From: Streptomyces rapamycinicus NRRL 5491
Lineage (GTDB): Bacteria; Actinomycetota; Actinomycetes; Streptomycetales; Streptomycetaceae
Direction: 5' to 3'
Length of the DNA: 64,000 nucleotides
Assembly: GCF_024298965.1 (NCBI RefSeq)
Contig: NZ_CP085193.1
Coordinates: 8,432,001-8,496,000, forward strand
The notes below the pieces were generated by a model that had not been told where the DNA came from, searched no databases, and saw only the letters and a program-made list of their open reading frames with translations. The position numbers and the translations under genes are program-made. Each line of letters begins with the position of its first letter. The stretch's first letter is position 1. Of the stretch, positions 52,401-61,027 are shown one piece after another.

Positions 52401-52851
52401 GGCACGGGCCCTTCTGACCACGTTGCACGGGGAGTTCGAGGGCCGGGAGCTGCGGCTGTTCGCGGGCATGGTGGAGGGGATGCTGGCCTGGCTCGACCTG
52501 CTGGAGGGACGGCCGGGCGACGCCCTGGAGAACGTGCGCGGTGCGCTGGCGAAGTCCGCCGGCCGGATGACGGACCTCATCGCGCCGTACATCCCGGTGA
52601 CCCAGCTGCTCACCGGGGCCGAGGCGCTGAGCGGCCTCGGCGGCGCCGAGCGGGCCGGGACCGCGGCGCGGCTGGTGGGGGCGTACGACGTGCTGCGCAA
52701 GGCGCAGTACTACCGGAAGTCCGCCGTCGAGCTGACGGGCCGGGAGCGCACCGTGGCCGCGGCGCGGGCCGAGCTCGGGGACGCCGGGTACGAGCGGGCC
52801 TACGCCGAGGGCACCGGGCTCACGCTGGAGGAGGCCACCGCGCTGCTCTGA
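49477..52851 (+). CDS. AfsR/SARP-family regulator with BTAD, NB-ARC and TPR-like domains
   Basis: This 1124-residue protein starts at ATG 49477. Order: an OmpR-type winged helix (about 15-90, ALQALVGRLRRALGKDAVES), a bacterial transcriptional activation domain (about 96-240), a linker, NB-ARC (LITLLGPGGAGKTRLSQ at about 298, MLIVLDNCEHL, TILATSREPL), the winged linker (RFRLLETVAEYAAERLD) and a long helical-repeat C-terminus to LTLEEATALL. A PGTAPGTAPGTEPGT linker lies at about 590. AfsR-type proteins activate antibiotic biosynthesis genes from direct repeats near the -35 region. No biosynthetic cluster is visible here; the convergent DrrAB exporter is the nearest candidate partner. Confidence 0.9.
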   Translation: MRYGILGTTQARHDDGIPVDVGGARLRALLAALALTPGRARTTGALIGEIWDTDPPADEHGALQALVGRLRRALGKDAVESVPGGYRLSADPDDVDLHRFERLAEEGARALADGDPAKAVDLLDAALALWRGPALSDLPDATAPAARAEARRLDARRARLAADLALGRAGHALPTLTGLCDAHPLDEPLHALRIRALRDVGRVAEALAAYEAIRTEIADRLGADPGPELRALHAELLAVTGEGAPGPPGPGSPEPVPAASARTGGGNLRARLTSFVGREADLAALRGDLAEHRLITLLGPGGAGKTRLSQEAAEAVAPGWPDGVWLAELAPVDDPETVPETVLSALGARETVILGTAAEGLRAATDPILHDPRARLIEHCAPRRMLIVLDNCEHLVAAAAHLAESLLAQCPGVTILATSREPLAVPGELVRPVEPLPDPVALRLLQDRGAAARPGFRTEDDPAACAEICRRLDGMPLAIELAAARLRLLTPRQLADRLDDRFRLLTSGSRTALPRQQTLRAVVDWSWGLLDAPERTVLARLSVFAGGCGLAEAEAVCGDVEEHTEAVDPRDVAALLGSLVDKSLVVTAPGTAPGTAPGTEPGTDGEMRFRLLETVAEYAAERLDESGERAAVERRHLIAYRELARTADPLLRGPAQRHWLLRLETEHENLRTALRRAVAARDEQEALCLVLSLGWFWHLRGHRVEAHHWATAAAELGPSPFLPPVTPAPPLYVSCIAAPPPMEPELLQEARRGVRLFALSNIEGDLQAVVGDDTQRELEGIVSAYRPGLPQSCRLPGVLWFFAVFLKGDFALLRGMIDEAVRTCRKLGYAWELAFNLQLRARVHNERSGEHEGAIRDADEALEVFRRIGDVWGTAEALAGRAETRGQRGEGAAAAEDYRAAIRCAQELGAHEQVLFLRSRLAGIFVELGDEEEAAEGERILLEVVGQRQYVGAEALSYARVHLALRYGSTGRLVAARALLTTLHGEFEGRELRLFAGMVEGMLAWLDLLEGRPGDALENVRGALAKSAGRMTDLIAPYIPVTQLLTGAEALSGLGGAERAGTAARLVGAYDVLRKAQYYRKSAVELTGRERTVAAARAELGDAGYERAYAEGTGLTLEEATALL

Positions 52852-52864
52852 CCGGGGCCCGCCC

Positions 52865-52948
52865 GGGGCCGCGCGGCCGCTCCGCCCCCCCGGGGCCCGC
52901 GCGCCGTTCCGCCCCCCCCGGGGGCCGCGCGCCGCTCCGACCGGGCCC
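52865..52948. repeat. short tandem repeat, three copies, after the AfsR-like gene
   Basis: Three imperfect copies of about 28 bp containing GGGGCCGCGCGCCGCTCCG occur between 52865 and 52948, starting 14 bp after the stop codon. They are gene-free. Confidence 0.6.
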
Positions 52949-52981
52949 CGCTCCGGGCCCGGCGGCGACATGACGACCGGC

Positions 52982-53009
52982 CGGGCGTGTCCCCCGTAGG
53001 ACGCGCCCG
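52982..53009. terminator. hairpin between the convergent AfsR-like and drug ABC genes
   Basis: CGGGCGTGTCC (52982-52992) pairs with GGACGCGCCCG (52999-53009), with one G-U pair and a 6-nt loop. It is suited to end transcripts from both sides. Confidence 0.6.
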
Positions 53010-53033
53010 CCGGTGGCCGGGGTCGGTGGACCG

Positions 53034-53858
53034 TCAGCTGGTCTTGTTGCGGAACCTGCGCACCGCGAGCGGCGCGACGAGCACCGTGAGGGCCACCGCC
53101 CACCCCAGGGTCACCATCACCGGTTCGGCCACCGCGCCATGGCCGCTGGTCAGCGCCCGTGCGGCGTCCGCGAGCCGGGACAGCGGGTTGTACTCGGTGA
53201 AGGACCGCAGCCACCCCGGCATGGTGGCGGTCGGGGCGAAGATGGACGAGCCGAACTGCAGCGGCATCATCACCAGGAAGCCAAGACCGCTGACCGCCTG
53301 CGGGGTGGGCATCGACATCCCCAGCAGCATGAAGATCCAGGTCAGCGAGGATCCGAAGAGCACGGCCAGCGCCACCGCGAACGCCAGCTCCAGCGGACCG
53401 GTCTTGAGCTCGAAGCCCATGATGAAGCCCATGATCAGCAGGATGAGGGTGGACACCAGCATCCGGCCGCTCTCCACGATCAGCTTGGCGATCAGCACCG
53501 AGGAGCGGGCGATCGGCATGGTGCGGAAGCGGTCCATGACGCCCTTGCTGAAGTCGTCATTGACGCCGATGCCGATCGACATCGCGATGTTGAGCCCACC
53601 CATCGCCATCAGACCGGGGATGAAGTAGTTGACGTACTCGGAGCGGTTGCCGCCGGTCATCGCGCCGCCGAAGACATAGGTGAACAGCAGCGCGAAGACG
53701 ATCGGCATCGCCAGGGCGTCGAACATCGCGAACGGTTCGTACCTGATCTGCATGACGTTGCGCCGCACCAGCGCGCCGATGTGGCGCAGATTGGCGCGGG
53801 GCCCGATCCGGCCGTCGCTCTTCCCCCGCACGGGCGCGGTCATCGTGGCCGTACTCAC
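53034..53858 (-). CDS. daunorubicin-resistance-type ABC exporter permease (DrrB-like)
   Basis: This 274-residue membrane protein has about six helices (EPFAMFDALAMPIVFALLFTYVF, MLVSTLILLIMGFIMGF, SSLTWIFMLLGMSMPTPQAV). The ABC-2 permease signature is in the NPLSRLADAARALTSGHGAV region near the C-terminus. It overlaps the upstream ATPase gene by four bases. Together they form a two-protein drug exporter of the DrrAB class, known for anthracycline self-resistance. The substrate here is not known. Confidence 0.88.
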   Translation of the reverse strand: MSTATMTAPVRGKSDGRIGPRANLRHIGALVRRNVMQIRYEPFAMFDALAMPIVFALLFTYVFGGAMTGGNRSEYVNYFIPGLMAMGGLNIAMSIGIGVNDDFSKGVMDRFRTMPIARSSVLIAKLIVESGRMLVSTLILLIMGFIMGFELKTGPLELAFAVALAVLFGSSLTWIFMLLGMSMPTPQAVSGLGFLVMMPLQFGSSIFAPTATMPGWLRSFTEYNPLSRLADAARALTSGHGAVAEPVMVTLGWAVALTVLVAPLAVRRFRNKTS

Positions 53859-54868
53859 GCGGCGACCTCTTCCAGCTTCTTGTTTTCCTGCGGTGTGGAC
53901 GCCTTCCGGCCGGTGATGGCCAGGAAGACCTCGTCCAGACTGGGCAGTTGGGTGTGGATCCCGGAGATCGCGAAGCCGCGCTCACCGAGCAGACCGATCA
54001 GGGCGGTCAGCTGCTCATCGCTGGCGATGGGCACGTTGACCTGGCCCTCCTCGATGTCGGCGATCGCGCCGCCGATGCCGTCGAGCCCCGCCTGGCTGAT
54101 GGCGCCGACCATGCGGTGCAGCTCACCGGGGTCGGCCGGGCGGATCTGCAGGGTGCGGCCGCCGATCTTGGCCTTGAGCTCGTTCACCCGGCCGTTGGCG
54201 ATGACCCTGCCCCGGTCGATCACCGTCAGGTTGTCGGCGAGCTGCTCGGCCTCCTCCATGTACTGCGTGGTCAGCAGCACGGTGGCGCCGTCGGCGACCA
54301 TCCGCCGGACCTCGTCCCACACCTCGTTGCGGGAGTGCGGGTCCAGACCGGTCGTGGGCTCGTCCAGATAGAGCACCGAGGGCCGGCCGATCATGGACGC
54401 GGCCAGGTCGAGCCGGCGGCGCATACCGCCGGAGTAGGTGCGCACCCGCCGCTTGCCCGCCTCGGTGAGCGAGAACCGCTCGAGCATGGCGTCCGCGCGG
54501 GTCCGCGCCTCCTTGCGGGAGAGATCGAGCAGCCGCCCGATCATGTAGAGGTTCTCCCAGCCGGGGAGCTTCTCGTCGACCGAGGCGTACTGCCCGGTCA
54601 GCCCGATGGTGCGGCGCAGCTGCCGGGGCTGGCGCAGCACGTCGTACCCGGCCACCATCGCGGTGCCTGCGTCCGGCACCAGCAAGGTGGACAGACACCG
54701 GACGACTGTCGTCTTACCGGCGCCATTGGGGCCCAGCACCCCCAGGACGGTGCCCTCCGGCACGTCCAGATCCACTCCGTCGACGGCCTTGGTGTCACCG
54801 AAGTGCTTGACCAGCCCCCGAACTTCGACGGCGTTGCCGTCCCTGATCCTGTGTTCCCGTCGCGTCAT
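53855..54868 (-). CDS. daunorubicin-resistance-type ABC exporter ATPase (DrrA-like)
   Basis: This 337-residue ATPase has Walker A GPNGAGKTTVVRCL (about 48), the ABC signature YSGGMRRRLDLAASM (about 145) and Walker B VLYLDEPTTGLDPHSR. The DrrA-specific C-terminal domain contains TALIGLLGERGFAISGIHTQLPSLDEVFLAITGRK, which links ATP hydrolysis to the permease. The length matches DrrA. The stop overlaps the permease start by four bases. Confidence 0.92.
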   Translation of the reverse strand: MTRREHRIRDGNAVEVRGLVKHFGDTKAVDGVDLDVPEGTVLGVLGPNGAGKTTVVRCLSTLLVPDAGTAMVAGYDVLRQPRQLRRTIGLTGQYASVDEKLPGWENLYMIGRLLDLSRKEARTRADAMLERFSLTEAGKRRVRTYSGGMRRRLDLAASMIGRPSVLYLDEPTTGLDPHSRNEVWDEVRRMVADGATVLLTTQYMEEAEQLADNLTVIDRGRVIANGRVNELKAKIGGRTLQIRPADPGELHRMVGAISQAGLDGIGGAIADIEEGQVNVPIASDEQLTALIGLLGERGFAISGIHTQLPSLDEVFLAITGRKASTPQENKKLEEVAA

Positions 54869-55012
54869 GCCGCCACGATGTCAGCCCTCACCGACAGACC
54901 ACCGACAAGCGGCAGACAGCCCGCCGACGGGGGAAGATCGGCGGGCTGTCGTTGTACCGCAGTGGTTCTCGTGGGGCCCGGTGGACCACGCGGCGGAGCC
55001 GCATATCGGTGC

Positions 55013-55149
55013 TTTCCCCTCCCCGCCCCTTCCCGAAGCATCGATCTGCGGCTCCACCGCGTGGAGGGGCTCTGCCCCAGACCCCGGGGTCTGGGGCAGA
55101 GCCCCAGTTGTGGGAAGGGGCGGGAGGGGAGCGGCCCGCCGCAGGCGGC
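55013..55149. repeat. palindromic intergenic element, copy 2
   Basis: The outer arms carry the same CCCCGCCCCTTCCCGAAG / GGGAAGGGGCGGGAGGGG pair as the elements at 2291 and 61028. The core is a perfect 40-bp palindrome (55066-55105) built on CCCCAGACCCC. It fills the gap between the drug ABC operon promoter and the panB 3' end and could terminate panB. Confidence 0.75.
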
Positions 55150-55168
55150 AAGGCCCGTCGGGCGCCCC

Positions 55169-56029
55169 CTAGTGGAAGGAGTGCTCCTCGGCCGGGTAGG
55201 CCCCGCCGACGACGTCCTCCGCGAAGGCCCGCGCCGCGTCGCCCAGGCCCTGGCGCAGCTGGGCGTACTGCTTGACGAAGCGCGGCACCCGGCCGTCGGT
55301 CATGCCCGCCATGTCCGTCCACACCAGCACCTGGGCATCGCAGCCCGGACCGGCGCCGATGCCGACGGTGGCGATGTGCAGCGACCCCGTCACCTCGGCC
55401 GCCAGCTCGGCCGGGACCAGCTCCAGGACGACCGCGAACGCGCCCGCGTCCTGGACCGCCTTGGCGTCCCGCAGCAGCTGCTGGGCCGCCTCCTCGCCGC
55501 GCCCCTGGACCGGGTAGCCGCCGTAGGCGTTCACGGACTGCGGGGTCAGGCCGATATGCGCCATGACCGGGATGCCGGACTGGACCAGCAGCTCGATCTG
55601 GTGGGCGGAGCGCTCCCCGCCCTCCAGCTTCACCGCGCCCACGCCCGCCTCCTTGACCAGGCGGGTGGCGTTGCGCAGCGCCTGGACCGGGCCCTCCTGG
55701 TACGAGCCGAAGGGCAGGTCGCCGACGACGAGGGCGCGCCGGGTGCCGCGGACCACGGCGGCGGACAGCAGCGCCATCTCGTCCATGGTGACGGGCACGG
55801 TGGACTCGTAGCCCAGATGGCAGTTGCCCATCGAGTCGCCGACCAGCAGCACCGGGATGCCCGCCTGGTCGAAGACGGACGCGGTCATCGCGTCGTAGGC
55901 GGTGAGCATGGGCCACTTCTCGGCGCGTTCCTTGGCGGCCGCGATGTCACGGACGGTGATGCGGCGGGAGCCCGTGCCCCCGTAGAGCGCCTTCTCGGAC
56001 TGCTTTCGCGCAGGATTGACGTGCGCCAT
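55169..56029 (-). CDS. panB: 3-methyl-2-oxobutanoate hydroxymethyltransferase
   Basis: This 286-residue TIM-barrel enzyme of pantothenate (coenzyme A) biosynthesis transfers a hydroxymethyl group from methylene-tetrahydrofolate to 2-oxoisovalerate, giving ketopantoate. Family motifs are present: MLTAYDAMTASVFDQAGIPVLLVGDSMGN (magnesium-binding region), VTMDEMALLSAAVVRG, GAVKLEGGERSAHQIELLV, VMAHIGLTPQSVNAYGGYPVQGRG and the catalytic Glu in VLELVPAELAAEV. It starts at ATG 56029. No other pan genes adjoin it. Confidence 0.96.
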   Translation of the reverse strand: MAHVNPARKQSEKALYGGTGSRRITVRDIAAAKERAEKWPMLTAYDAMTASVFDQAGIPVLLVGDSMGNCHLGYESTVPVTMDEMALLSAAVVRGTRRALVVGDLPFGSYQEGPVQALRNATRLVKEAGVGAVKLEGGERSAHQIELLVQSGIPVMAHIGLTPQSVNAYGGYPVQGRGEEAAQQLLRDAKAVQDAGAFAVVLELVPAELAAEVTGSLHIATVGIGAGPGCDAQVLVWTDMAGMTDGRVPRFVKQYAQLRQGLGDAARAFAEDVVGGAYPAEEHSFH

Positions 56030-56143
56030 CGCTACGGCTCCTGTTCATCATCTCGAGGCGCCCTGACGGCGTCCCCGGACCAACCCCATGCTGGCACGGC
56101 TCCTGCCGGGGCGAAAGTGGGCCCGGATCGCAAAGATTTTCCA

Positions 56144-56178
56144 ATACGAGACGGTCTCGTATCGTAAGTCGCCTAGCC
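56144..56178 (+). promoter_or_regulatory. TetR-type operator and -10 element upstream of the DHA2 exporter
   Basis: ATACGAGAC-g-GTCTCGTAT (56144-56162) is a perfect 9-bp inverted repeat with one central base, typical of QacR/TetR-class sites. It overlaps the -35 position expected for a -10 hexamer TAGCCT at 56173-56178, nine bases before the start codon at 56187. Binding by the TetR encoded at 57809 would block transcription of the operon. Confidence 0.75.
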
Positions 56179-56186
56179 TGGGCGGC

Positions 56187-57812
56187 ATGGCAAGCCCATC
56201 CAGCACCCAGGGCGTACCGGCCGGGTCCGGCGTCCCCGAGGCGATCCACCGCAGACGCTGGGCGATCCTCGTCGTCCTGATGTTCAGCGTGCTGGTCGTC
56301 GTCCTCGACAACTCGATACTCAACGTCGCGATGAAGACCATCGCCTCGCCGAAGCCCACCGGGCTCGGCGCCACCCAGAGCCAGCTCGAGTGGGCGATCA
56401 ACTCCTACACGCTGGTCTTCGCCGGGCTGCTGTTCACCGCGGGGATCCTCGGCGACCGGATCGGCCGTAAGAAGGTCCTGCTCGGCGGGATGGCGGTGTT
56501 CGGCATGGGCTCGGTGCTCGCCGCCTTCTCCGGATCGCCCGGTGAACTCATCGGCTTCCGGGCGCTCATGGGTCTCGGCGCCGCGTTCGTGATGCCCGCG
56601 ACCCTCGCCATCCTGGTCAACGTCTTCGAACGCGAGGAGCAGGCCAAGGCGATCGGCATCTGGGTCGCCGCCGTGGGGCTGGCCATCGCCATCGGCCCGA
56701 TCACCGGTGGACTGCTGCTCGAGCACTTCTGGTGGGGTTCGGTCTTCTTCGTCAATGTGCCGATCGTGATCGTCGGGCTGATCGCGATGGTGGTGCTCGT
56801 CCCCGACTCCAGGGACCCGGCGCCCGGCCGGGTGGACCCGCTGGGCGTGCTGCTGTCCGTCGTCGGGCTCGTCCTGCTGGTCTACGGCATCATCAAGGGC
56901 GGCCAGCTCGCCGACTTCACCGACGCCCAGGTGCTGGGCTCGATCGCCGCCGGGCTCGCCGTCCTGGCCCTGTTCGTGGTGCACGAGAAGCGCAGCGACC
57001 ACCCCGCCATCGATATCGGCTACTTCCGCAACCCCGCCTTCTCCGCCGCCATCGCCGCCGTCGCGCTGGTCTTCTTCGCCCTCATGGGCGTGACCTTCTT
57101 CATGGTCTTCTACACCCAGAGCGTGCGCGGCTACAGCGCCCTCGAATCCGGGCTGCTGATCCTGCCGCTGGCCGTGGCGCAGCTGATCTTCGCCCCGCGC
57201 GCCCGGCTGGTCGTCGAACGGTTCGGCGCCCGCGCGGTGTGCACCTGCGGGATGCTGCTGGTGGCCGCCACCATGTCGGGGTTCCTGCTGCTGGGCGTGC
57301 ACACCCCGATCGTCGTGCTCGAGGTGCTGTTCTTCGCCCAGGGCACCGGAATGGCGCATATCATGCCGCCGGTGACCACCGGGATCATGCAGGCGCTGCC
57401 GCGCCAGAAGGCCGGCTCCGGCTCGGCCCTCAACAACACCTTCCGGCAGGTCGGCGGCGCGCTCGGGGTCGCGGTGCTGGGCTCGGTGCTCTCCGCCGCC
57501 TACCGCGACCGGATCCGGGACACCCTGGCCGCCGTGCCCGGCCTACCCGAATCCGTACAGCGCTCGGCGGGCGAGTCCGTCGAGGCCACCATGGGGGTCG
57601 CCGAGAAGCTCGGGCCCAGGGGCCAGTCGCTGGTGGGCCCGGCCCAGGACGCCTTCGTCCACGCCATGCACATCACCGCCCTCGGCTCGGCGGGCGTCGC
57701 CGTCCTCGGCGCGCTGGTCGTGTTGGCCTTCCTGCCCGGCAAGGAAGGCTCCGGCCGGGCCCCCGACGACGGGCGGCCGTATTCGCGGGAGGAGGCGTCG
57801 GCCGACCGATGA
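56187..57812 (+). CDS. DHA2-family MFS drug exporter (14 helices)
   Basis: This 541-residue transporter starts at ATG 56187, just after a palindromic operator. Helix 1 has the DHA2 motif [15 protein letters not shown]. Motif [22 protein letters not shown] and motif C region [22 protein letters not shown] are clear. The C-terminal half keeps [32 protein letters not shown]. It should export cationic or lipophilic drugs. Its stop overlaps the start of a TetR gene by four bases, so pump and repressor are made together and autoregulated. Confidence 0.92.
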   Translation: MASPSSTQGVPAGSGVPEAIHRRRWAILVVLMFSVLVVVLDNSILNVAMKTIASPKPTGLGATQSQLEWAINSYTLVFAGLLFTAGILGDRIGRKKVLLGGMAVFGMGSVLAAFSGSPGELIGFRALMGLGAAFVMPATLAILVNVFEREEQAKAIGIWVAAVGLAIAIGPITGGLLLEHFWWGSVFFVNVPIVIVGLIAMVVLVPDSRDPAPGRVDPLGVLLSVVGLVLLVYGIIKGGQLADFTDAQVLGSIAAGLAVLALFVVHEKRSDHPAIDIGYFRNPAFSAAIAAVALVFFALMGVTFFMVFYTQSVRGYSALESGLLILPLAVAQLIFAPRARLVVERFGARAVCTCGMLLVAATMSGFLLLGVHTPIVVLEVLFFAQGTGMAHIMPPVTTGIMQALPRQKAGSGSALNNTFRQVGGALGVAVLGSVLSAAYRDRIRDTLAAVPGLPESVQRSAGESVEATMGVAEKLGPRGQSLVGPAQDAFVHAMHITALGSAGVAVLGALVVLAFLPGKEGSGRAPDDGRPYSREEASADR

Positions 57813-58417
57813 CCGCACCGGAGAGCTCCGCGCCCAGGCTCCGCGGCCGCCCCCGCAGCCCCGCCACCGACGCCGCGATCATCGAGGCCGCGCTGCGGCT
57901 GCTGGAGGAGGGCGCCTCGGTCGGCGGTCTTTCGATCGAGGGGATCGCCCGCGAGGCGGGGGTCGGCAAGGCCACCGTCTACCGCCGCTGGCCCGGTAAG
58001 GACGCGCTGATGCTCGATGTGCTGCGCTCCCTGGAGGAGCCCAGCCCCGAACCGGCCGGGGGCTCGGTGCGCGACGACCTCGTCGCCATCCTGGAGTTCA
58101 TGCGCCGGCGCGGCCTCGCCAAGCGCAACTCCGCCCTGCTGCGCAGTGTCATCACCCAGATGCACGCGCACAAGGAGCTGTGGCGGGCCTACGACGAGAA
58201 CGTCATAGCCGCCCGCCGCGCGAGCCTGCGCGCCGTGCTGCGGCGGGGCCGGGAGAGCGGTGAGATCCGCGCCGACGTGGATCTGGAACTGCTCGCCGAC
58301 CTCTTCACCGGCCCGATGCTCGCCCGCGCCATGCTCCACGAGTGGAAGGAACTGCCCGAGGGGCTGGCCGAACGGATCGTCGACACGGTCCTCGAAGGGG
58401 TCTCCCCACGCCGCTGA
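57809..58417 (+). CDS. TetR family repressor of the adjacent DHA2 exporter
   Basis: This 202-residue protein starts at ATG 57809 in ATGA overlap with the exporter gene. The HTH is in [22 protein letters not shown] (about 38-60), and the C-terminal domain is of the TetR_C-type ([17 protein letters not shown]). Co-transcription with the exporter and the palindrome upstream of the operon make a self-regulating efflux module. The ligand is probably a substrate of the pump. Confidence 0.9.
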   Translation: MTAPESSAPRLRGRPRSPATDAAIIEAALRLLEEGASVGGLSIEGIAREAGVGKATVYRRWPGKDALMLDVLRSLEEPSPEPAGGSVRDDLVAILEFMRRRGLAKRNSALLRSVITQMHAHKELWRAYDENVIAARRASLRAVLRRGRESGEIRADVDLELLADLFTGPMLARAMLHEWKELPEGLAERIVDTVLEGVSPRR

Positions 58418-58429
58418 GCGGTTTGTGCC

Positions 58430-58444
58430 TGTTGTGTCACAACA
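58430..58444. promoter_or_regulatory. 15-bp palindrome after the TetR gene
   Basis: TGTTGTG-T-CACAACA is a perfect inverted repeat 13 bp after the TetR stop and 150 bp upstream of the EEP gene. It may be a small terminator or an operator. Confidence 0.4.
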
Positions 58445-58593
58445 CCCCCTCCCGGGCCGGGATGTGGAACTCGGGGCCGCCGTCCCATCGTCCTCGGACG
58501 GGGAGCACCCCAACCGGGGCGTCGGGAAAAGCCCTGGTCATCACCTAGGGTCGTAGTCCAAGGCGCGGCAGTTGAGGCAGTGAGGGACAGCGA

Positions 58594-59631
58594 ATGACGC
58601 AGGCGCACACGCAGGAGACGGGACAGCTCGGGGACGCGCCCCAGCAATCGGGCTCCCGGATCGGCCGCCTGTTCGACCGGCTGTCCGGCCGGCTCCGGAA
58701 CGATCGCGGCATCTGGCGGCGCGGACTGGTGCTGGCGGCGATCGCGGTCCTGCTCGCCCTGGTCATGATCTTCCACGCCGACATCCCCAACCGGGTGGGC
58801 AACCTCGGCTCGCTGCTGGAGACCTTCCTGCCGTGGCTGGGCCTGTTCCTGCCGGTGCTGCTGGTGCTCGGCCTGGTGCGGCGGTCGGCCAGCGCCGTGC
58901 TGGCGCTGGTGCTGCCCGTCGCCGTCTGGCTGAACCTCTTCGGCGGACTGATGTTCTCCGACAAGTCCGGCGGCGGCGGTGAACTGACCGTCGTCACCCA
59001 CAACGTCAACGCGGAGAACGCCGATCCGACCGGCACCGCGAAGGACGTGGCCGCCTCGGGCGCCGATGTGGTGGCCCTGGAGGAGCTGACGGACTCGGCC
59101 GTGCCGACGTACGAGCGGGCCCTGGCGGGCACCTACCGCTACCACACCGTGCAGGGCACGGTGGGGCTGTGGAGCAAGTACCCGCTGTCCGGCACCAAGC
59201 CGGTGGACATCAAGCTGGGCTGGACGCGGGCGCTGCGCACCGCCGTCGCCACCCCGCGCGGTGAGGTCGGCGTCTATGTGGCGCATCTGCCCTCGGTGCG
59301 GGTGAAGTTCAACGCGGGCTTCACCGCCGGGCAGCGCGACGACAGCGCCGAGGCGCTGGGCCAGGCCATCGCCCGGGAGCCGCTGAACAAGGTGATCCTG
59401 CTCGGCGATCTGAACGGCACCATGAACGACCGCGCGCTCGCCCCCGTCACCGCGCAGATGCGGTCCGCCCAGGGCGCGGCGGGCGACGGCTTCGGCTTCA
59501 GCTGGCCCGCCTCGTTCCCGATGGCGCGGATCGACCAGATCATGGTGCGGGGGCTGGATCCGGTCTCGGCGTGGGCGCTGCCCAGGACCGGCAGCGATCA
59601 CCTTCCGCTGGCGGCGTCGGTCGACTACTGA
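58594..59631 (+). CDS. membrane-anchored endonuclease/exonuclease/phosphatase (EEP) family protein
   Basis: This 345-residue protein starts at ATG 58594. Three N-terminal membrane helices (GLVLAAIAVLLALVMIFHA, FLPWLGLFLPVLLVLGLV, AVLALVLPVAVWLNLFGGL) are followed by an extracytoplasmic EEP domain. It has THNVNAENADP (Asn), VALEELTDSAVP (metal Glu), KVILLGDLNGTMNDRAL (Asp/Asn) and TGSDHLPLAASV (catalytic Asp-His). Relatives act on phospholipids, nucleic acids or phosphoinositide-like substrates. Its position outside the membrane suggests a phosphodiesterase of envelope or medium substrates. Confidence 0.85.
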   Translation: MTQAHTQETGQLGDAPQQSGSRIGRLFDRLSGRLRNDRGIWRRGLVLAAIAVLLALVMIFHADIPNRVGNLGSLLETFLPWLGLFLPVLLVLGLVRRSASAVLALVLPVAVWLNLFGGLMFSDKSGGGGELTVVTHNVNAENADPTGTAKDVAASGADVVALEELTDSAVPTYERALAGTYRYHTVQGTVGLWSKYPLSGTKPVDIKLGWTRALRTAVATPRGEVGVYVAHLPSVRVKFNAGFTAGQRDDSAEALGQAIAREPLNKVILLGDLNGTMNDRALAPVTAQMRSAQGAAGDGFGFSWPASFPMARIDQIMVRGLDPVSAWALPRTGSDHLPLAASVDY

Positions 59632-59739
59632 GCCTGCGTCCCAGGGCCGTCGGGTGACATAGCTCACGGGGCACCCGGCGAGATCTTACGTGCCGTTCAT
59701 CTTGGGGATCTGCTCGGGAACATTCTGCGTGAGAGACTT

Positions 59740-59756
59740 TGTTCAGCTAGAGAACA
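59740..59756. promoter_or_regulatory. inverted repeat upstream of the DHA1 exporter
   Basis: TGTTC-AGCTAGA-GAACA lies 43-59 bp upstream of the exporter start in an unusually AT-rich stretch. A related GAACATTC sequence occurs at about 59718. It is a candidate regulator site; no regulator gene adjoins it. Confidence 0.4.
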
Positions 59757-59798
59757 TATGCATCCCTGCACGTTTCTCCTTCGTTTGAAAGGTCTCTC

Positions 59799-61004
59799 AT
59801 GCCCCTGGCCCTGCTCGCCCTTGCTGTGAGCGCCTTCGGCATTGGTACTACCGAATTCGTGATGATGGGCCTGCTGCCCAATGTCGCGAATGATCTGGAC
59901 ACCTCGGTGCCCACGGCCGGATACCTCGTCTCCGCCTACGCCATCGGAGTCGTGGTGGGCGCTCCGCTGCTGACCGCCCTCGGTTCCCGTATCCCGCGCA
60001 AGCGGATGCTCGTGTTGCTCATGGCGCTCTTCACGGTGGGCAACCTCGCCTCCGCCCTCGCCCCCAACTTCGGGCTGCTGATCGCGGGCCGAGTGCTCGC
60101 CGGGCTGCCCCACGGCGCGTTCTTCGGCGTCGGCGCGGTGGTCGCCGCGCGGCTGGTGACCGAGGACCGGCGGGCCCGCGCGGTCGCCACCATGTTCCTC
60201 GGCCTGACCATCGCCAACATCGTCGGCGTCCCCGTGGCCACCCTGCTCGGCCAGAACCTCGGCTGGCGCGCGACCTTCCTGGTCGTCGCCGCGATCGGCG
60301 TCGTCGCCATGGCCGCGCTCGCCCGGCTCGTCCCGCAGATCTCCCACGAGCAGCACGCCGGGCTGCGCCAGGAGCTCGGCGCGCTGCGCGACCGCCAGGT
60401 GCTGCTGGGGCTGCTCACCGCCGTCTTCGGCTTCGCCGGTGTCTTCGCCGTCTACAGCTACCTCGCCTCGATGATGACCGAGGTCACCGGGTTCGGTGAA
60501 TCGACGGTCACGCTGGTGCTGGCGCTGTTCGGCATCGGCATGACGCTGGGCGCCCTGGTCGCCGGTCCGCTCACCGACCGGGCGCTGCGGCCGACGCTCT
60601 ACGGCTCGCTGGCGGCGCTGGCCGCCGTGCTCGTGGCCTTCGACTTCACGGTGCATGTGAAGTGGGCGGCGCTGCTGTCGGTCGTGGTGCTGGGCGCGGT
60701 CGGCTTCATGACCACCACCCCGCTCCAGATGCTGGTGATGAACAAGGCCCAGCACGCGCCGACGCTGGCCTCCGCCTCCAACCACTCCGCGTTCAACCTG
60801 GCCAACGCCGGTGGCGCGTGGCTCGGCGGCGCCGCCATCGCGGCGGGCTGGGGCTGGACCTCCCCGACGCTGGTCGGTGCGGTGCTCGCGGTGATCGGCC
60901 TCGCGGTCGCGCTGATCGCGGGGCTGACGGATCGGGCTCCGGCGGGGGGCTCGCGGGTTGTCGCGAGTAGCGAGTCGCTGCCGCGGATGTCCGAGGTGGG
61001 CTGA
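59799..61004 (+). CDS. DHA1-family MFS exporter (Cmx/AraJ-like)
   Basis: This 401-residue, 12-helix protein starts at ATG 59799. It has the AraJ/Cmx-type start ALAVSAFGIGTTEFVMMGLLP, motif A ALGSRIPRKRMLVLLMALF, and RVLAGLPHGAFFGVGAVVAA in helix 4. Helix 11 has ASNHSAFNLANAGGAWLGG. Close relatives export chloramphenicol or arabinose-like compounds. The gene has its own AT-rich promoter region with an inverted repeat. A palindromic intergenic element follows. Confidence 0.9.
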   Translation: MPLALLALAVSAFGIGTTEFVMMGLLPNVANDLDTSVPTAGYLVSAYAIGVVVGAPLLTALGSRIPRKRMLVLLMALFTVGNLASALAPNFGLLIAGRVLAGLPHGAFFGVGAVVAARLVTEDRRARAVATMFLGLTIANIVGVPVATLLGQNLGWRATFLVVAAIGVVAMAALARLVPQISHEQHAGLRQELGALRDRQVLLGLLTAVFGFAGVFAVYSYLASMMTEVTGFGESTVTLVLALFGIGMTLGALVAGPLTDRALRPTLYGSLAALAAVLVAFDFTVHVKWAALLSVVVLGAVGFMTTTPLQMLVMNKAQHAPTLASASNHSAFNLANAGGAWLGGAAIAAGWGWTSPTLVGAVLAVIGLAVALIAGLTDRAPAGGSRVVASSESLPRMSEVG

Positions 61005-61027
61005 GCAACCGGGTATCCGGCGGGTGG

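Noticed and set aside
49414..53214. 1266-codon open frame on the minus strand antisense to the AfsR-like gene
   Set aside because: It is a GC-driven mirror frame: no domain motifs, Arg/Gly/Pro-rich composition, and the opposite strand has clear winged-helix, BTAD and NB-ARC motifs.
59740..59756. TGTTC-N7-GAACA as a LexA (SOS) box
   Set aside because: Actinobacterial LexA boxes have GAAC-N4-GTTC orientation and spacing; here the half-sites are inverted with a 7-bp spacer, and the gene is an exporter.
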